DNA of 64,000 bases from assembly GCA_963930775.1 (NCBI GenBank), contig OZ005689.1, positions 36,653,351 through 36,717,350 of the forward strand. Reading direction: 5' to 3'. The position numbers were made by a program, and so were the translations under genes. Under the pieces are notes generated by a model, which was not told where the DNA came from, made no database searches, and saw nothing but the letters and a program-made list of their open reading frames with translations. How positions within the stretch are numbered: the stretch's first letter is position 1; the number at the start of each line of letters is the position of its first letter. The stretch comes from Cliona cf. orientalis (Eukaryota; Porifera; Demospongiae; Clionaida; Clionaidae). Shown here piece after piece: positions 21,151 to 33,084 of this stretch.

Positions 21151-22615
21151 TAAACCGAGGCAGTGTGGCCCGGGCTCTTTATATCGTGTATGTTTATGTC
21201 GAGCTCCTCCAGTTACAGCATGATTGAGCCGTCCATGATGGAGCACTTGTTGCTCCTGTCAGTGGAGATATATGGCATGTACTGATGTGGCGTTTTTGTG
21301 TTAGTGAATGGTCTGTATTGTGCTATATCTTTCCTCTCTTCTTAGAGCTCAGTCGGGACGAATGTGAAGGCTTGTTGTGTATGTATGTATGTAATGGCTG
21401 ATTCTTGGCCGGTCAGCTTTGGATGATTTCGCTAGAGAATGTTTTCCAAAGCAGCTATGAGTACACATCTGATTTGTAATGAGAGTAGGGTGGGGAGATA
21501 TTTAGTTTGTGTGCTTACAGTTCGATCCACAAATCAGCCATTCCTTCTTTCTCTCCCTTGAATTTGAGCCGGGGCATTATGTAGCTGACATAATGCCTCG
21601 AGGGTCACCTGTGCATCTGCCTCCGCGTGGCGTGACCTGGGATAGGAGTTACATGTGCATAGAAATGTCTCCATAATCAGGTCCTAATAGCTACCATATC
21701 ACCCCTTCACTATAGTATATGGTTCTGTTGTACATGTAACTCTGAAGCCAAAGGATGCACACCATCGCTGTCTCTTTAGAGAGAGAGAGAAATATTTTTT
21801 TGTTTATGGGGAGCTGTTAGGTAAGGCTTTGCAAACAGTATTGATAGCCCTCTCTTTCTCTACCTCTCTCTCTCCCCATTGACTGATGTATGTTGTTGAA
21901 TTCTGACCGTAATATCTCATATAGTAGCAATTTATTTTTCTGTGGTTGTGAGGTAATTATGGTGTAATCTATGATAACGTATGATGTAACCTATGGTGTA
22001 AATACATCCCGAGTCCCAATCAATAAAATTCGGCTCTTGCTATGACGAAATTTTGATGAAACCTGTAATGTATTGCTGTGAAGACTGTTTCAGAATGTTT
22101 AGCACGCATGAAGGCTTGTTGGGGCCCAGAATTTGAACCTAGTGTATAAGAACATCATGGACTATCAATGATATATGGCAATTTTCTCGGTTATTGACAA
22201 CCTCTTACCACATGCACCACTATAACTATGCAGCTACTGAGGATATGGTGAAGTGTTTCATATGTACTACTATTAATTTTATGATAGAGTATCTTGGAAC
22301 AGCAAAGCAGGTCAACAGAGTGCTCTTATCCCCTTCAATTAGAGATCATCCTTTAAGTAGTCACATAACAGCTGCTCCTAGTCAAAGGTACGTGGAGAGA
22401 AGATACGTAATGTGTGTACGTAGGTTAACTGTGGCCACCACAGTAGACTGCATGTAGGTATGTAGGTAATATAAAAATGTTTATTAAGCGACTGTATAAT
22501 TATGTATGGTGTACATTCCATATTATGTTCCTTGAAATAAATTTCATGTGGCTGCCCGTGGAATGTCTTGCTTATCTGTGCGGTTATAATTGAACAAGAA
22601 AGTAGAAGTAATAAT
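21151..22615. other. no gene seen
   Basis: AT-rich, with short CT/GA microsatellites (21778-21790, 21850-21880) and one piece (21536-21605) related to repeat D at 27888 and 34108. The 87-codon frame at 22194-22457 has no recognisable features. Confidence 0.45.
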
Positions 22616-22834
22616 TACCGTATTTCTTCTAAAAATTCGGCCCTTCTAATTATTCGGCACCCTTTGCCAAATGATTGAATATAGCCTCTAATTTTTCGGC
22701 AAAGGTCGACATGCGTATATGCTATAAACGGGAATGGAATGCGCACGCAGACAGAATGATGAATATTAACAAAATTCGGCGAAGCTAAAGCAATATTATT
22801 ATTTTCATGCCGAATTTTTAGAAGAAATACGGTA
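22616..22834. mobile_element. 219-bp TACCGTA element with ATTCGGC repeats
   Basis: Begins TACCGTATTTCTTCTAAAAA and ends with its exact inverse. The word attcggc or attttcggc recurs at least five times in both orientations. Non-coding. Confidence 0.8.
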
Positions 22835-23097
22835 TATTGGAGTATAGCCACTGCTATGAGCAGTGATAATGATACAGGGTTGCATACAGAGGGGGGCACA
22901 CTGGTATCCCCCCCCCCTCAGAATTCCATATATGTAATATATACAGCGCAAATAATATGATTACATACACAAGCAAAAAGAAATTATTTGTTATCACAGC
23001 ATTATTGTGTGATTTGTATACGCATGGCAGCGGCGCATATACATACGTAAGTACAAAATTGACTGAATGCGCAGCAGAATGCAGTCAGTACCATATG

Positions 23098-23482
23098 CAA
23101 GGGCGTAACTACCATAGAGGCAACCGAGGCAGCTGCCTCGGTCATCAATTCAGCCAGCTATATACTTAAATACACAACAATGCTCACCGAGCCGCACACA
23201 TGCCATGACAAGTTTGTTTGCTGACTAAGCACTCGAACTTTCACTGTATAGCTTCATCTCTAAGAGAGCAAGACGGATGCCTCTCTCTGAGATTATGTAA
23301 GTAACGTCGACAAAACGGCTTTGCGCACCGTTCTAGACTCGAGAAGAATTTCTATGTTGTTACGATCATGGTAGACACTCGAAAATGGGTGTGGTTTGTC
23401 CACTAAGGGGGCGTGACTAAAAAATTTGTGTGCAATCTTTATTATCTGCCTCCGTATAAAAAAAATTCTGGCTACGCCCTTG
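23098..23482. mobile_element. 385-bp hAT-like element
   Basis: Ends CAAGGGCGTAACTAC and GTAGCCAGAATT (inverse: CTGGCTACGCCCTTG). It is flanked by catatg on both sides (23092-23097 and 23483-23488). It contains a self-complementary gaggcagctgcctc near its left end. CA...TG termini are usual for hAT, although an 8-bp duplication is not visible. Confidence 0.7.
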
Positions 23483-23949
23483 CATATGTGGTTGGAAATT
23501 CAGAGAGGTCCCTCAGAGTTTATTTATTCATAACGGCAACCCAATCTAGGGGCGTTGTGCTACACAAATGATATGTAATCAATGCAAATGCTGAATTTTG
23601 TTCACGATTTTCAAGCCACACCTGCAAAGAGACATGGACAAATAGCATGAGATAGAAGAATATTGGTGTACACTACTAGCTGGAGGACAGTGGCTAGTAG
23701 CTCTTGCTTGCTAATACTGGCCATGCTGCCATGTTTTTTATCACGCCCATCATCGTGGGTAGAATTTTCATGACTGCCAAGTCAACCCAAAAAATGATTA
23801 CATATACCCACCATGCGGTCGTATACATCTTCTCTCTCTGTCTCCAAAACTGACAATGCTCATTATAGATACTTAGTATATGGTCTTGGTAAGAATTAAT
23901 TGGTAATGGTCTCAGCTGCTATTACGTAGGTTTCAGATCATCTTTTACA

Positions 23950-24350
23950 TGCATCTTAGTAAGTCTTAGCAGCTACACCTCTTTATCATGCAGACAGGCC
24001 AGTAATCTTAGAGAAGTATTGGTCTGTTTTGTAGCCTGTACCTTGTGCTGTAATCTAACCAAACTGAGCATAAATGGAGTGCTCCATTGTTATGATGCAG
24101 CAAAACACCTCTGACACTCTTGCTATATGTAGTTGGTGAAGCTATTGGGAATTGTACCATATATACAGATCAAGGCACCACTCAGTTGTATACATCCAGC
24201 AGAGCTTAGACATGTGTAGTCTTTAACAGCTGACGGATGCATGGGGTTGTGAATAGCGAGGGCGAGGGAGATTCCTTTGGACCAGGAATTTCAATGCATA
24301 TAATCTGCGGTCTTTGTGCTGCACTAGATCCTTCCATGATAGACATAATA
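23950..24350. repeat. dispersed repeat family B, copy 2
   Basis: Shares the ordered blocks of 12440-12830, among them catgcagacaggc, tggagtgctccattgtt, tacatccagcagagctta and attcctttggaccaggaatt. Confidence 0.55.
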
Positions 24351-25297
24351 GCCACTCCATGCCATGCTATTCCTCATAGCTTCACCACCTAACTAGCAAC
24401 AATGTCTGAAGTGTCTGCTTACTATGCAAGCTGTCACTATATTATAGGGATGTGCTGACACCGGACCACAATGTAGTATGGCTGAGTGTGTGATTTTTTG
24501 GTGTGATTGTGCCTGCCTTGGAAGTGATACACTAAGGTGGCCCTGAGGGTCAGTTCTTAGGTGTATCTTCATAGCAATTTTCAGTTTGGGTTCCGTTAGG
24601 GTTAGATGAATGGAGGTCCAAATACCGTTACATTAATTGGGGTGCACTGATGTGAGTGTGTGGAAGTGGTCATTTGGTTAGGGTTGTATCTGGAAGGAAC
24701 ACATACATGCACATAACTCTCGAGGTAGCTTATCAAGCATAGGTGGTGTGTTATGGTGACGGTATTGTTGCCCACATACAATGTAGATATAAACAGCTGC
24801 ATGTTCAGCCTTAGTTTGTGCACGCGCAGTGCAGTAACTGATGCTTTTTTGCGACAATCTTTTTTCTGAAAAAATGTATAATGTGTTGCTTGAAAACATA
24901 TTCACGTTTATTTTGAGTTATACATCTACTCCAAATTGATAACTTTAGTCAGAGTGCTACAGATGTATGTTACAGTGTACAAGTGCATTGAAAGTGAGAG
25001 AGATCAGCTACTCAAACATACACTGCAATATTAGAATTGGCACACTCAGCATGTATGCACAGCAATAGTCATGAAGTGTTTCAGTACACCACCACAAAAC
25101 CACTTAGTTACCTTATATTTGCACAATTGCTAAGTCAGCAAACATCTAATACAGTGTGTGCATGCACAATACTTAGGCCTGGGTGAGTGCTGTGATCTAT
25201 ATATGTACTGTTCTACTGTTACATATTGAGAGGTAGATACATGTACTTAACATGCACCATAATAGTAGAAGAAAGAAAAAGCAATGTACATGTATGT
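24351..25297. other. no gene seen
   Basis: AT-rich DNA. The minus-strand frames at 24602-24905 lack splice context and recognisable domains. Confidence 0.4.
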
Positions 25298-25490
25298 GTG
25301 TGTACCTATCAACGCTGCCACACACTCCTCTCTCTGTGGAATTAGCACGGTACAGTTGCTGACTCGGTCTAAGTTGTGACTAAACTGGATGAAGATGACA
25401 TTGGAGAATTCGAAGCCCACAGTGCTGCTGATGAGGCCTGGCATTGGCCGAAACCTAATTGGTAGAATTGGGTCCAGCACATCGGGCAGG
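25298..25490 (-). CDS. candidate internal exon, unknown protein
   Basis: The minus strand reads, after an acceptor-like catgcgcag, LILPDVLDPILPIRFRPMPG, then ISSTVGFEFSNVIFIQFSHN and CTVLIPQREECVAALI, up to a GTACAC donor-like site. Composition is protein-like. A degraded relative (FRPIPGLISSTG) is at 33262-33310. The plus strand is also open here, so coding direction is uncertain. Confidence 0.35.
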
Positions 25491-25601
25491 ATTAGCTGCG
25501 CATGTGATCTGTGTACTGTTCTACTGCTACAGACATGTACACTTGAGAGAGAGCTATTCCAAATACATAATAGTGCACACGCATGTGTGTATATTTATCA
25601 A

Positions 25602-25602
<1 letters not shown>

Positions 25603-25696
<94 letters not shown>
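25603..25696. repeat. (CT)n microsatellite, about 47 copies
   Basis: Uninterrupted CT dinucleotides. The overlapping 'SLSLS' and 'ERERE' frames are artefacts. Confidence 0.97.
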
Positions 25697-25699
<3 letters not shown>

Positions 25700-25998
25700 C
25701 ATGTATATTCTTTTTTAGAGAGTGATAGAATGAATCCAAAGAACTTTAAGTAAGGATCGATTTACAGGGAGTGTAGACAGCCTTCTGTGTATTTATGTTC
25801 ATTCTGATTTAGATATGGCACCCAATAGTATCAAAAAGTGTCCAATTCCCCTGAAATTATACCAGAATGCACCTTTGGATTATTATGCATTGTGTCAGTA
25901 CCTAGCCATCTGGATCCCATCACCTGGCTATAGTCCTCTCTCTCCCCTCTGTTTCATTCTCTCTCATACACACTCCCCCTTATTCTCCCTCTCTCCAG

Positions 25999-26359
25999 GA
26001 CCTATTGCAGTTCATCTAGAATCGTTTGTCCTTGTGAGTACATCCTATAATTAGTGTTTTGCAATAGGGGGGTACATTTTTGAGAAGTAATTATATACAT
26101 GTATATACAACGACAATTTTTCTTGTATAGTTTGTGTCCTAACCTGGAGGGCATAAAAGATGCGCTCTCCTACAAGTTCAGAAGACTCACAATTGGTCAG
26201 AGTTGTTGTGCCGCGTGTACAAACGAGGTTGCCAGGGCCTACGGCCCATTCTTGAGCTCGAGCGAGCGGTGCCAGCGCTGCACGTTTCGACAGGCCTGCT
26301 CGGCAGGCCACCGAGCCTCATTCGACGTTCTCACTCCGCTCGAACGTCGCCATTACACG
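25999..26359 (+). CDS. two candidate exons of a Cys-rich protein
   Basis: Exon a, 25999-26033, lies between ctctctccag and GTGAGT (PIAVHLESFVL, ending in phase 0). Exon b, 26150-26359, is exactly 70 codons in phase 0 and ends at a GTGAGT donor. It encodes GIKDALSYKFRRLTIGQSCC, then CCAACTNEVARAYGPFLSSS and CQRCTFRQACSAGHRASFDV. It is much more GC-rich than its surroundings. The CxxC pairs suggest zinc binding, but no family is recognised. An alternative acceptor for exon b at 26131 would not keep phase with exon a. A further upstream exon around 25814-25930 is possible. Confidence 0.45.
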
Positions 26360-26785
26360 GTGAGTTTGATCAGCTACTCTTGGCCTGCAGTGAGGGGTGT
26401 GGTCTTCATCTGCGCGTGTGCGCTGTATAAACTGGCACTCGATTGTACTATAGCATGCTATTAGTAGTGTTCAGTCACATTATCCCATGATTGTGACTTG
26501 TTAACTAGTTAACACACATGATGATTTTAAGTAGCAGGGAGCTACGTAGAAATATTTCCTGTTTGTAAGTTGATCATTAAAATACACATACACATAATAC
26601 ACACATAAATACACACAAACTGTAATATACAGTCATTTGTTGTAAGTTACTAAGCAACCAAGTAGTGTTCAAGAGTTTTATAGAACTGGTTGTTGAGCAG
26701 TCACCCAGAGTACATGCCATACACTCTAGCCACAATCCAATTAGGTGTGCAGGATTACATAATCCTACATTACCAACAGTGCTAG
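26360..26785. other. no gene seen
   Basis: AT-rich DNA. The left flank of the hairpin at 26786 (gccatacactctagccacaatccaattaggt) reappears inverted beside the hairpin at 29694-29770, so the two share a larger repeat. Confidence 0.45.
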
Positions 26786-26865
26786 ATACAGTTATCTGTC
26801 AGTGAGTGAGCAATATGAGCCCTTGCAGGGCTCATATTGCTCACTCACTGACAGATAACTATTAT
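26786..26865. repeat. hairpin element 1 (gttatctgtcagtgagtgag)
   Basis: Arms of about 35 nt, gttatctgtcagtgagtgag plus caatatgagccct, and an exact inverse ending in agataac. The loop is almost absent. The same palindrome is at 29694-29770. Confidence 0.85.
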
Positions 26866-27177
26866 ATGTGGCTTGGCTGTTGTCTAGCAACCATAGTTGA
26901 TTTTATGTGTACGCAGTTGTATACTAATCTATAGAGCCTGTACTCCATTGCAAAGTAGGTAAAGCAACATGAGCTATAAATATGCACCACTAGGATGCAT
27001 CTCTTCTATACGTATGTGTATGTATCCATGTGTGTGTGTCTGTACGTATGTTTGTTGGTAGTTGCTTAGCAACCAAAGTTTTTATAGGTAATTTGCCGGC
27101 TATGGTAAGGGGTTGGGTCATCATAAAGTAGGCCAATGATGAACAGAGGTCAACTACCAACAAAACAGTTATCTGCC

Positions 27178-27234
27178 AGTAATTGGGGTGCATTCGACCA
27201 TGCATCTCATGCACCCCAATTACTGGCAGATAAC
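27178..27234. repeat. hairpin element 2 (gttatctgccagtaattggg)
   Basis: 25-nt perfect arms (gttatctgccagtaattggg plus gtgca) around ttcgaccatgcatctca, ending cagataac followed by tattat. Related copies at 31209-31252 and 31272-31333. Confidence 0.85.
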
Positions 27235-28035
27235 TATTATGTGTATGTCACTGCGCACATGTACAGTGTGGCCCCACTCTTCCTTTAGCTACATTTCTGC
27301 TTTAACAAGACATGACATTTTTTTATTCACCAATCCCCCTCCCCACACATAATTAATAACTATTAGGTCCTCATGTACTTGTAGTTGTTTTTCATCTTCC
27401 TCCCCTCTCCTTTGAAAAAAATTCCTAGAAAGTCTTGTAATAAGAGTATGTATACTTTTGTCTCAAAACTTCATCCACCACCCACCCTGCATGCAAAAAC
27501 ATTGCTAAAAATACGACCTTGATGTTAATGCTTCAAGTAGTGACACTACAGCTGCTCCAGGTAGTGTGTATAATATAGTGGCCAGTATATAATTTAGAAA
27601 ACCGTAGTACAGTTCCATGATGCCACAAACCAGACTATTGTCCACTATGCAGCTATTCATACACCCATCAGACTTCTCTGAGTACATGTAGTTTGTTTTT
27701 CCAAAATGAGATGTTTGCTGACTGGGCATGTAATTGTGCAATTCCATGTAAGGTAATTCAGTGGTTTTGTGGTGTTGTACTGAAACAGCTGACTTGCTTG
27801 TATTATCCTGAGCATAGAATCATCCAAATTACACTTAGTAGAAATGAGGTACATTTTGTATGCCCCTGTATACAAGCCATTCCTTTATTCTCTCCCTTAA
27901 AGTTGAGCCAGGGCATTGTGACATGATGCCTTGAATGAGCCTCACTGATACTGTTAACAGTGATCCTGCCAACACCCAGCCAAGCACAACTGTCTCCAAA
28001 CGTCACACAGAGAGGTCAACTAAGCAATGACAGTG
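27235..28035. repeat. AT-rich interval containing dispersed repeat D, copy 1
   Basis: 27888-28030 (ccattcctttattctctccc ... aacacccagccaagcacaac) matches 34108-34270, and partly 21536-21605. A short frame at 27691-27760 ends at a GTAATT but has no other support. Confidence 0.45.
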
Positions 28036-28425
28036 GCAATCTTAGCGAGTGGTGAGTATAATAATATTCATCAAAAATGTCAAAGCTGACGTTTGTTTTA
28101 CCTCAACTGTACAAATCACATCACGTGTGCCATGTGCTGTTTCAATCGCGTACTGCACATCTACATGTATATGACGTGTATATGTAAGTGAATGCAAGAG
28201 CACACACTAGGGTACTAATTGTGCACACGGGGTATGTGCTCTACAGAGCTCTCATTCTCTCTTTCTCGAAAACTGGCAGTCATGTTGATGTGCTCATTGT
28301 AACGTGGTGCTTGTAGTCACACTGTCTAGGTGTAAGGGTCAAGGAAGCTCATACTAGTGTCAGCTGCTATTATGTTTAGGCCGCTATCTTTACATCAATA
28401 TGTATGTGCATTGTACACATTCATT
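28036..28425. repeat. segmental repeat C, copy 2
   Basis: Near-identical to 20755-21150 and in the same orientation. Ends as the TACCGTA element at 28440 begins. Confidence 0.75.
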
Positions 28426-28439
28426 GTGTGTGTGACTAA

Positions 28440-28645
28440 TACCGTAGGACAGGTTTTAATTGTGTAGTTTAATAAATGCATTCTAGTCAAGTAAGCCCGA
28501 ATTGCGAATCCAATAATTGTGATGGACGACCCCGTATCGTAGTATACGTGAACGTTTATGTTTGCAAATCTAATAATTGCGAAACGTAGAAAAACTCGCA
28601 ATTCGCATTTAATAGATACTTGCAATTAAAACCCGACCTACGGTA
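28440..28645. mobile_element. 206-bp TACCGTA element with AATTGCGAAT repeats
   Basis: Begins TACCGTAGGACAGGTTTTAA and ends with ttaaaacccgacctacggta. The words aattgcga/tcgcaatt recur internally. A right-hand partial copy is at 29283-29409. Confidence 0.8.
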
Positions 28646-28924
28646 GTACCAGCGTGAGGGATGTATGGCATTTCTGGCACAAAGATACCGTGAGTCTAGT
28701 GTCCCAGAGAGTGGTTTTGTTGGGGCAAGTTCAGTCCAGGGCAAGCATATGTGACATTCAAAACATTACAAACACTGACATTTTGAATTTCAGTGTCTCT
28801 GCCATTAAAGAGATTATAATGACGTGAAATGATCAAACTAAATACAAAATCGTTGCACTGTGCCTGAGCTACAATATCATGATACCAAAAGACTAAAGTG
28901 TGCTAGCATACATTTTTGTGAAGC

Positions 28925-29191
28925 ATGGCTATACATCCTTCCCCAGGCTGTGAATACCAGATTGCTATCAGATGTGACAGAGCATCAGGTGAGAGCAAAG
29001 ATGGATTGGTACTCCTATATGATGCAGCCATCTCATGCACATACACCATTGGCATTGAAGCAATTATCCAGATCCAAGTAGCACTTAGTGTGTTATACAG
29101 ATCACCTAGTGTGCCTTTTTTTGGAAGCATTGATCAGTTTATTGTCCACGACAGTGTTTACCACAGCCTACGCTCAAGTCCCAAGTGGCTG
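28925..29191 (+). CDS. coding-like frame, possible exon
   Basis: An open frame (IHPSPGCEYQIAIRCDRASG, then DGLVLLYDAAISCTYTIGIE) runs to KWLL followed by GTGAGC, a donor-like site. Composition is protein-like, but no family is recognised and no matching upstream exon was found. Confidence 0.28.
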
Positions 29192-29282
29192 TTGGTGAGC
29201 TCCCATACTCTTCTCCCTCACTGTGATAGCTGTTTTTATGGTACTAGTTGTATAGGAAGTGATGTTGCATCATATTTTGCTG

Positions 29283-29409
29283 ATGACCCCGTACCATACT
29301 GTAGTATATTATGTGAACGTTTATGTTTGCGAATCTATTAATTGTGAAATGTGGAAAACTCGCAATTCGTATTTAATAGATGCTCGCAATTAAAACCCGA
29401 CCTACGGTA
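29283..29409. mobile_element. partial TACCGTA element, AATTGCGAAT type
   Basis: Matches the right two thirds of 28440-28645 (gtgaacgtttatgtttgcga ... acccgacctacggta). The left end is missing or rearranged. Confidence 0.7.
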
Positions 29410-29423
29410 TGTGGTAATCACAA

Positions 29424-29770
29424 GTTATGTTGCCCTCAGGCTTCAGGCTCTGCCCTTGTGACAACATCAAACCCTTGTGCAACATAACCTGTGTTACCCA
29501 TGTATCAATTATTACATGTTAGATGTTGCTGCCACACTTCCACCGCTCTATAAAATTTCTAGCTACAACCCTGAAATCTCTACAAATGGCATGCTTGACA
29601 CTGAAACATGGTTCAACAGCCCTGCTACACCCAGTGCTATATAATAGTACCATGCAAACTATGCAATATACTTACATTTACGGACTTGTACATAATAGTT
29701 ATCTGTCAGTGAGTGAGCAATATGAGCCCTGCAAGGGCTCATATTGCTCACTCACAGATAGATAACTATT
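29424..29770. repeat. two hairpin elements
   Basis: 29424-29492 has arms aagttatgttgccctcagg and the inverse with ttgtgcaacataacct, a diverged relative of 34591-34720. 29694-29770 is a second copy of hairpin 1, bounded by aatagttat and ataactatt. Confidence 0.75.
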
Positions 29771-30105
29771 TTGTTGTATCTAGCACTGTTGGTTGTGTAA
29801 TCATGCACACCTAATTGGATTGTGGCTAGAGTGTATGGCATGTACTGCTCAACAACCAGTTCTATTGAACACTACTCTACTGTACTAGGTTGCTTAGTAA
29901 TTTACAACAAATTTGTGTATAGCCCTATATGTAGCTACTGTACAGCATGCATGATTGTAGGGTACAGGAGTACATGTACACATTCCACTGTAGATTAATA
30001 ATGTTCTAGATGATACATGCAGTGTATTTGTAGGCTGGAATAGAAGTTCAGGTCTCATCTCTTGTGACCAAGTGATAGACCAAATATGCAGTCACACCTA
30101 AACAG

Positions 30106-30300
30106 GAAGTGTTGGAGAGACTCAAGGAAAATATGAAGCAGCTGACAGAGCTGGCAAACAGCTCAGCAACAGAGTGAGTACTTTTTTATCAACAAACTAT
30201 TGTGTGTAAGGTACACGCCTTACACGTGTATGTGTACTAGTCATACATTGTTCAGTTTTATTATTACAGGTGTCAAAAAGAATCCAAGTGCCACTATTAA
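30106..30300 (+). CDS. candidate last two exons of an unknown gene
   Basis: Exon 30106-30173, between acctaaacag and GTGAGT, encodes EVLERLKENMKQLTELANSS and ends in phase 2. The next exon, after ttattacag, starts at 30270 and completes the codon, giving ECQKESKCHY and TAA at 30298-30300. The first part is an amphipathic heptad-like helix. Relation to the candidate exons at 25999-26359 and 28925-29191 is unknown. Confidence 0.38.
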
Positions 30301-30360
30301 CACGGTGCACTAGGAGAAATCATCAGAAGTGAGTGTTGATTGTGTATGCAAAAAGAAGAG

Positions 30361-30891
30361 TACCGTAGAGTCTGGTTAATAAGCTCATGCGCTTATCACT
30401 CTCAGTGGTAAGGAAACATGCGCCTATTAGACGATGTGCGCTTAATAGAGAGTGAAGTTTTGGCCCCGCCCACTGCCAGCATGTTCGAGCGTTCAATCAT
30501 AAAGCTAGCAAGTTATAAACACAGCGATTCTTGGACTAATAGTTCATGGGAGTATGATCGGAAGCCATCGCTGGAAGAAAACCGTGGAAAAATAACCGAC
30601 TTCTTTGGCGAGACTCGCTTCGGTCGAAGTCAAGAGTCCGAACCCGTCTCAGTGGAATATTGCAGTGTTGAGTATAGCCGATCTCGTGCAGCTGGCTATC
30701 CGAAAATAGGTTGGTAAATTAGTTCTAGCCATGTGGAGCATGGAGCACTCTTGATCGAACGATGACTATTATTATCGTCTTGATTGGGCACATGCGCTAT
30801 TAGACAATACTTAATAAAAGAAAGGAAGCATGTGCTTATTAAAAATATGCGCTTAATAAGCATGTGCGCTTATTAACCAGACTTTACGGTA
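30361..30891. mobile_element. 531-bp TACCGTA element, second copy, opposite orientation
   Basis: Inverted relative to 19369-19905 and alignable over its full length. Ends TACCGTAGAGTCTGGTTAAT and AACCAGACTTTACGGTA. The central frame 30418-30717 (plus) corresponds to the minus-strand frame of the first copy, but loses similarity after GETRFG through a small indel. Confidence 0.85.
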
Positions 30892-31208
30892 TAGTAAATG
30901 ATGTAGACTACTGGACAGGAGGTGGTATTCAGGAGTCAGAAAGCATTCCAGGAGACAATACAACCCTCACCACCTTGACTTTCTATACTTTCTCCATTTC
31001 TATACTTTCTACATTCTCTCACTTTTTTCAAAGCTACCCCATTCGCAAAAGGTTCCACTTTGTTCACATCCCAGCTGGTGTCGTGTGTGCGTGTGCATGT
31101 GTGTGTGTTTATTGGTAGTTGCCTAGCAACCTTTTTTCCTAGGCAATTTGTCAGCTGGGTGTGGGTTCATAAAGTAGGCCAATGATGATCAACTACCAAC
31201 AGATCAGG

Positions 31209-31333
31209 GTGTGGTGCATTCGACCATGCATCTCATGCACCCCATGCCAATTAATGTAACTACTAGGTATATAATAGTTATCTGACAGTAATTGGGGTGC
31301 ATGAGATGCATGATCGAATGCACCCCAGATAAC
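31209..31333. repeat. hairpin element 2, two diverged copies
   Basis: gtgcattcgaccatgcatct at 31213 and an inverted-order copy starting ataatagttatctgacag at 31271. Both carry the ggggtgcat/atgcacccc core seen at 27178-27234. Confidence 0.65.
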
Positions 31334-31636
31334 GCAATAGTAGACTAGCGCCAATAGTATACTAGGCTACTGCCATTCATTTTTATTCTACTTGCTTCTA
31401 CAGACTATACTTACGTATGTATGTATGTATGTATGTACAGTACTGTATGTGTTTAGATCCTACTTGTAACAAATACAGTGATCTGATTGGTTAAACTATA
31501 CTATCTATCCTTCATTAAAATACCTTGTAAGCCCCATATAAAACCTGGTAAATTTTGTTTGCTAGTTTGTTGCTAGGCAATTGTTTATATACAAAGCTTT
31601 TGGGCATTGTTGCTAGGATCTAAATTTGTTTAGTCA

Positions 31637-31734
31637 GTTTCTACGTGATTTAGAAGACCTCAGGGCTCAGTAGAACGCTCGCTTCGCTCGGGATTCTACA
31701 CAGAGCCCTTTCGTCTTCTAAATCACGTAGAAAC
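31637..31734. repeat. hairpin element 3 (gtttctacgtgatttagaag)
   Basis: Arms gtttctacgtgatttagaag and the exact inverse cttctaaatcacgtagaaac. The inner part also pairs partly (agggctc/gagccct). A degraded relative is at 59171-59237. Confidence 0.85.
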
Positions 31735-32560
31735 CTAAACAATTATGTAGTCCATGGCCAATATAAAAAAATGATTGAGCAACTGTATATGTACAGTATG
31801 CATCTTCAGAAACACCAATCACCCAAGGAGACATTACAATTCTCTCCATTGCCTTTTGCTCTAACAACCACCTCCCTGTAAGCTAGGTGAGAATTTGAAA
31901 TTTGTTTATTGACACCGAAAGATCAAGTCCTACAGATGCATGTACACTCAAGACAAAGCATATTATGTACATAATACATAAATTAACGTGTACCTTACCC
32001 AATCTACTGTTCAAGGAGCAAGATGAATCATGTACATGTACACATGGGAGGGGTGGATGGTAATGTTATTTTATCTAATCTGTCAGGTCTATATTTCAGC
32101 AAGCCCATTCCCAAAGATTTGGATGTTCTGCCTTCAATTTTAGCCAGCATGTACCTTGCAAGCTGTGTCTATTCATCGTGCATGTGGCAATCAACTATAC
32201 TGTATACACGAGTGTCAGTCAGCCTTTAGCAGCAGATCTAGAGTGAACTGAACCTGGCACCCTCTGCCTGCATGAGTAGTCTTGCTGCTACTTTAGTGCT
32301 CAAGCATGCATTGCAGACAAGCATGGATTTCTACCGACACTGTAGACTGTGTAGGTCATATCATACAGTTGCTGCCATCTACCCTCTTATCTGGCCAGTT
32401 AGGTACATGTAGTTCAGTAATTCCATAAAAGGTAGTACACAGGCCTGTAGTACCCACAAATATGTAATCCCTTGCAGAGCTTTGCAGCATGCTATACTGG
32501 TTCTGTGGAATGGCTCGCGAGAACTTAGAAAAATTTCGACAAGTGAAAAAGAAAAAAAAA
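31735..32560. other. no gene seen
   Basis: AT-rich DNA without recognisable repeats or coding features. The frame at 32023-32229 has no support. Confidence 0.4.
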
Positions 32561-32564
32561 AAAA

Positions 32565-32650
32565 ACGAAGTATAAAGCGAGATTTGAACCCGCTACATTC
32601 TGTTCCACACACAAGAGTTCCAACCACTACACCACTGCTGTAGCCGCTGC
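32565..32650 (-). tRNA. tRNA-like sequence (probably a tRNA-derived repeat)
   Basis: The minus strand shows an A-box-like gtggtgtagtggttgg and a B-box-like gggttcaaatctc about 40 nt apart, followed by ttcg and a long T run (A run on the plus strand at about 32545-32564), which would end pol III transcription. A confident cloverleaf with anticodon could not be drawn by eye. Confidence 0.42.
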
Positions 32651-32689
32651 TGCCAATCATTATTTCCTCCCTATCATAGACAAACCTAG

Positions 32690-32845
32690 AGACTAACCCT
32701 GCTAACCATTGGCAACCCATCCATATCGCGCATAGACAAACCTTACAGACTAACCCTGCTAACCATTGGCAACCCATCCCCAACCTCCCATCCAACCCTG
32801 CTAACCATTGGCAACCCATCCCCAACCCCTCCCATCCATACCGCG
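32690..32845. repeat. three-copy tandem repeat
   Basis: The unit ccctgctaaccattggcaac plus ccatcc occurs at about 32697, 32753 and 32798, with variable spacers. The minus-strand frame repeats CQWLAGL as a result. Confidence 0.75.
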
Positions 32846-33084
32846 TATACGTATGTTAGTATACATGAACGAACCATTGGCCATTCCAGCACGTCGCAGC
32901 CATTGTGGCACGCTACAGAGATTGATCCTGTGTGTGTGTGTGTGTGTGAGAGCGAGTGAGTGCATGTGTGTTGTTGAAGCAGTGTGTAGATGACACATGC
33001 TGCATGCGTAATGGAGATCCATATCTTTGGTATATGCCCCACCATCAAGTTCACTATGGAATTAGGAAGGGGATCCGGAGTTGG

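Noticed and set aside
25459..25739. SLSLSL/ERERER frames
   Set aside because: Translations of the CT microsatellite.
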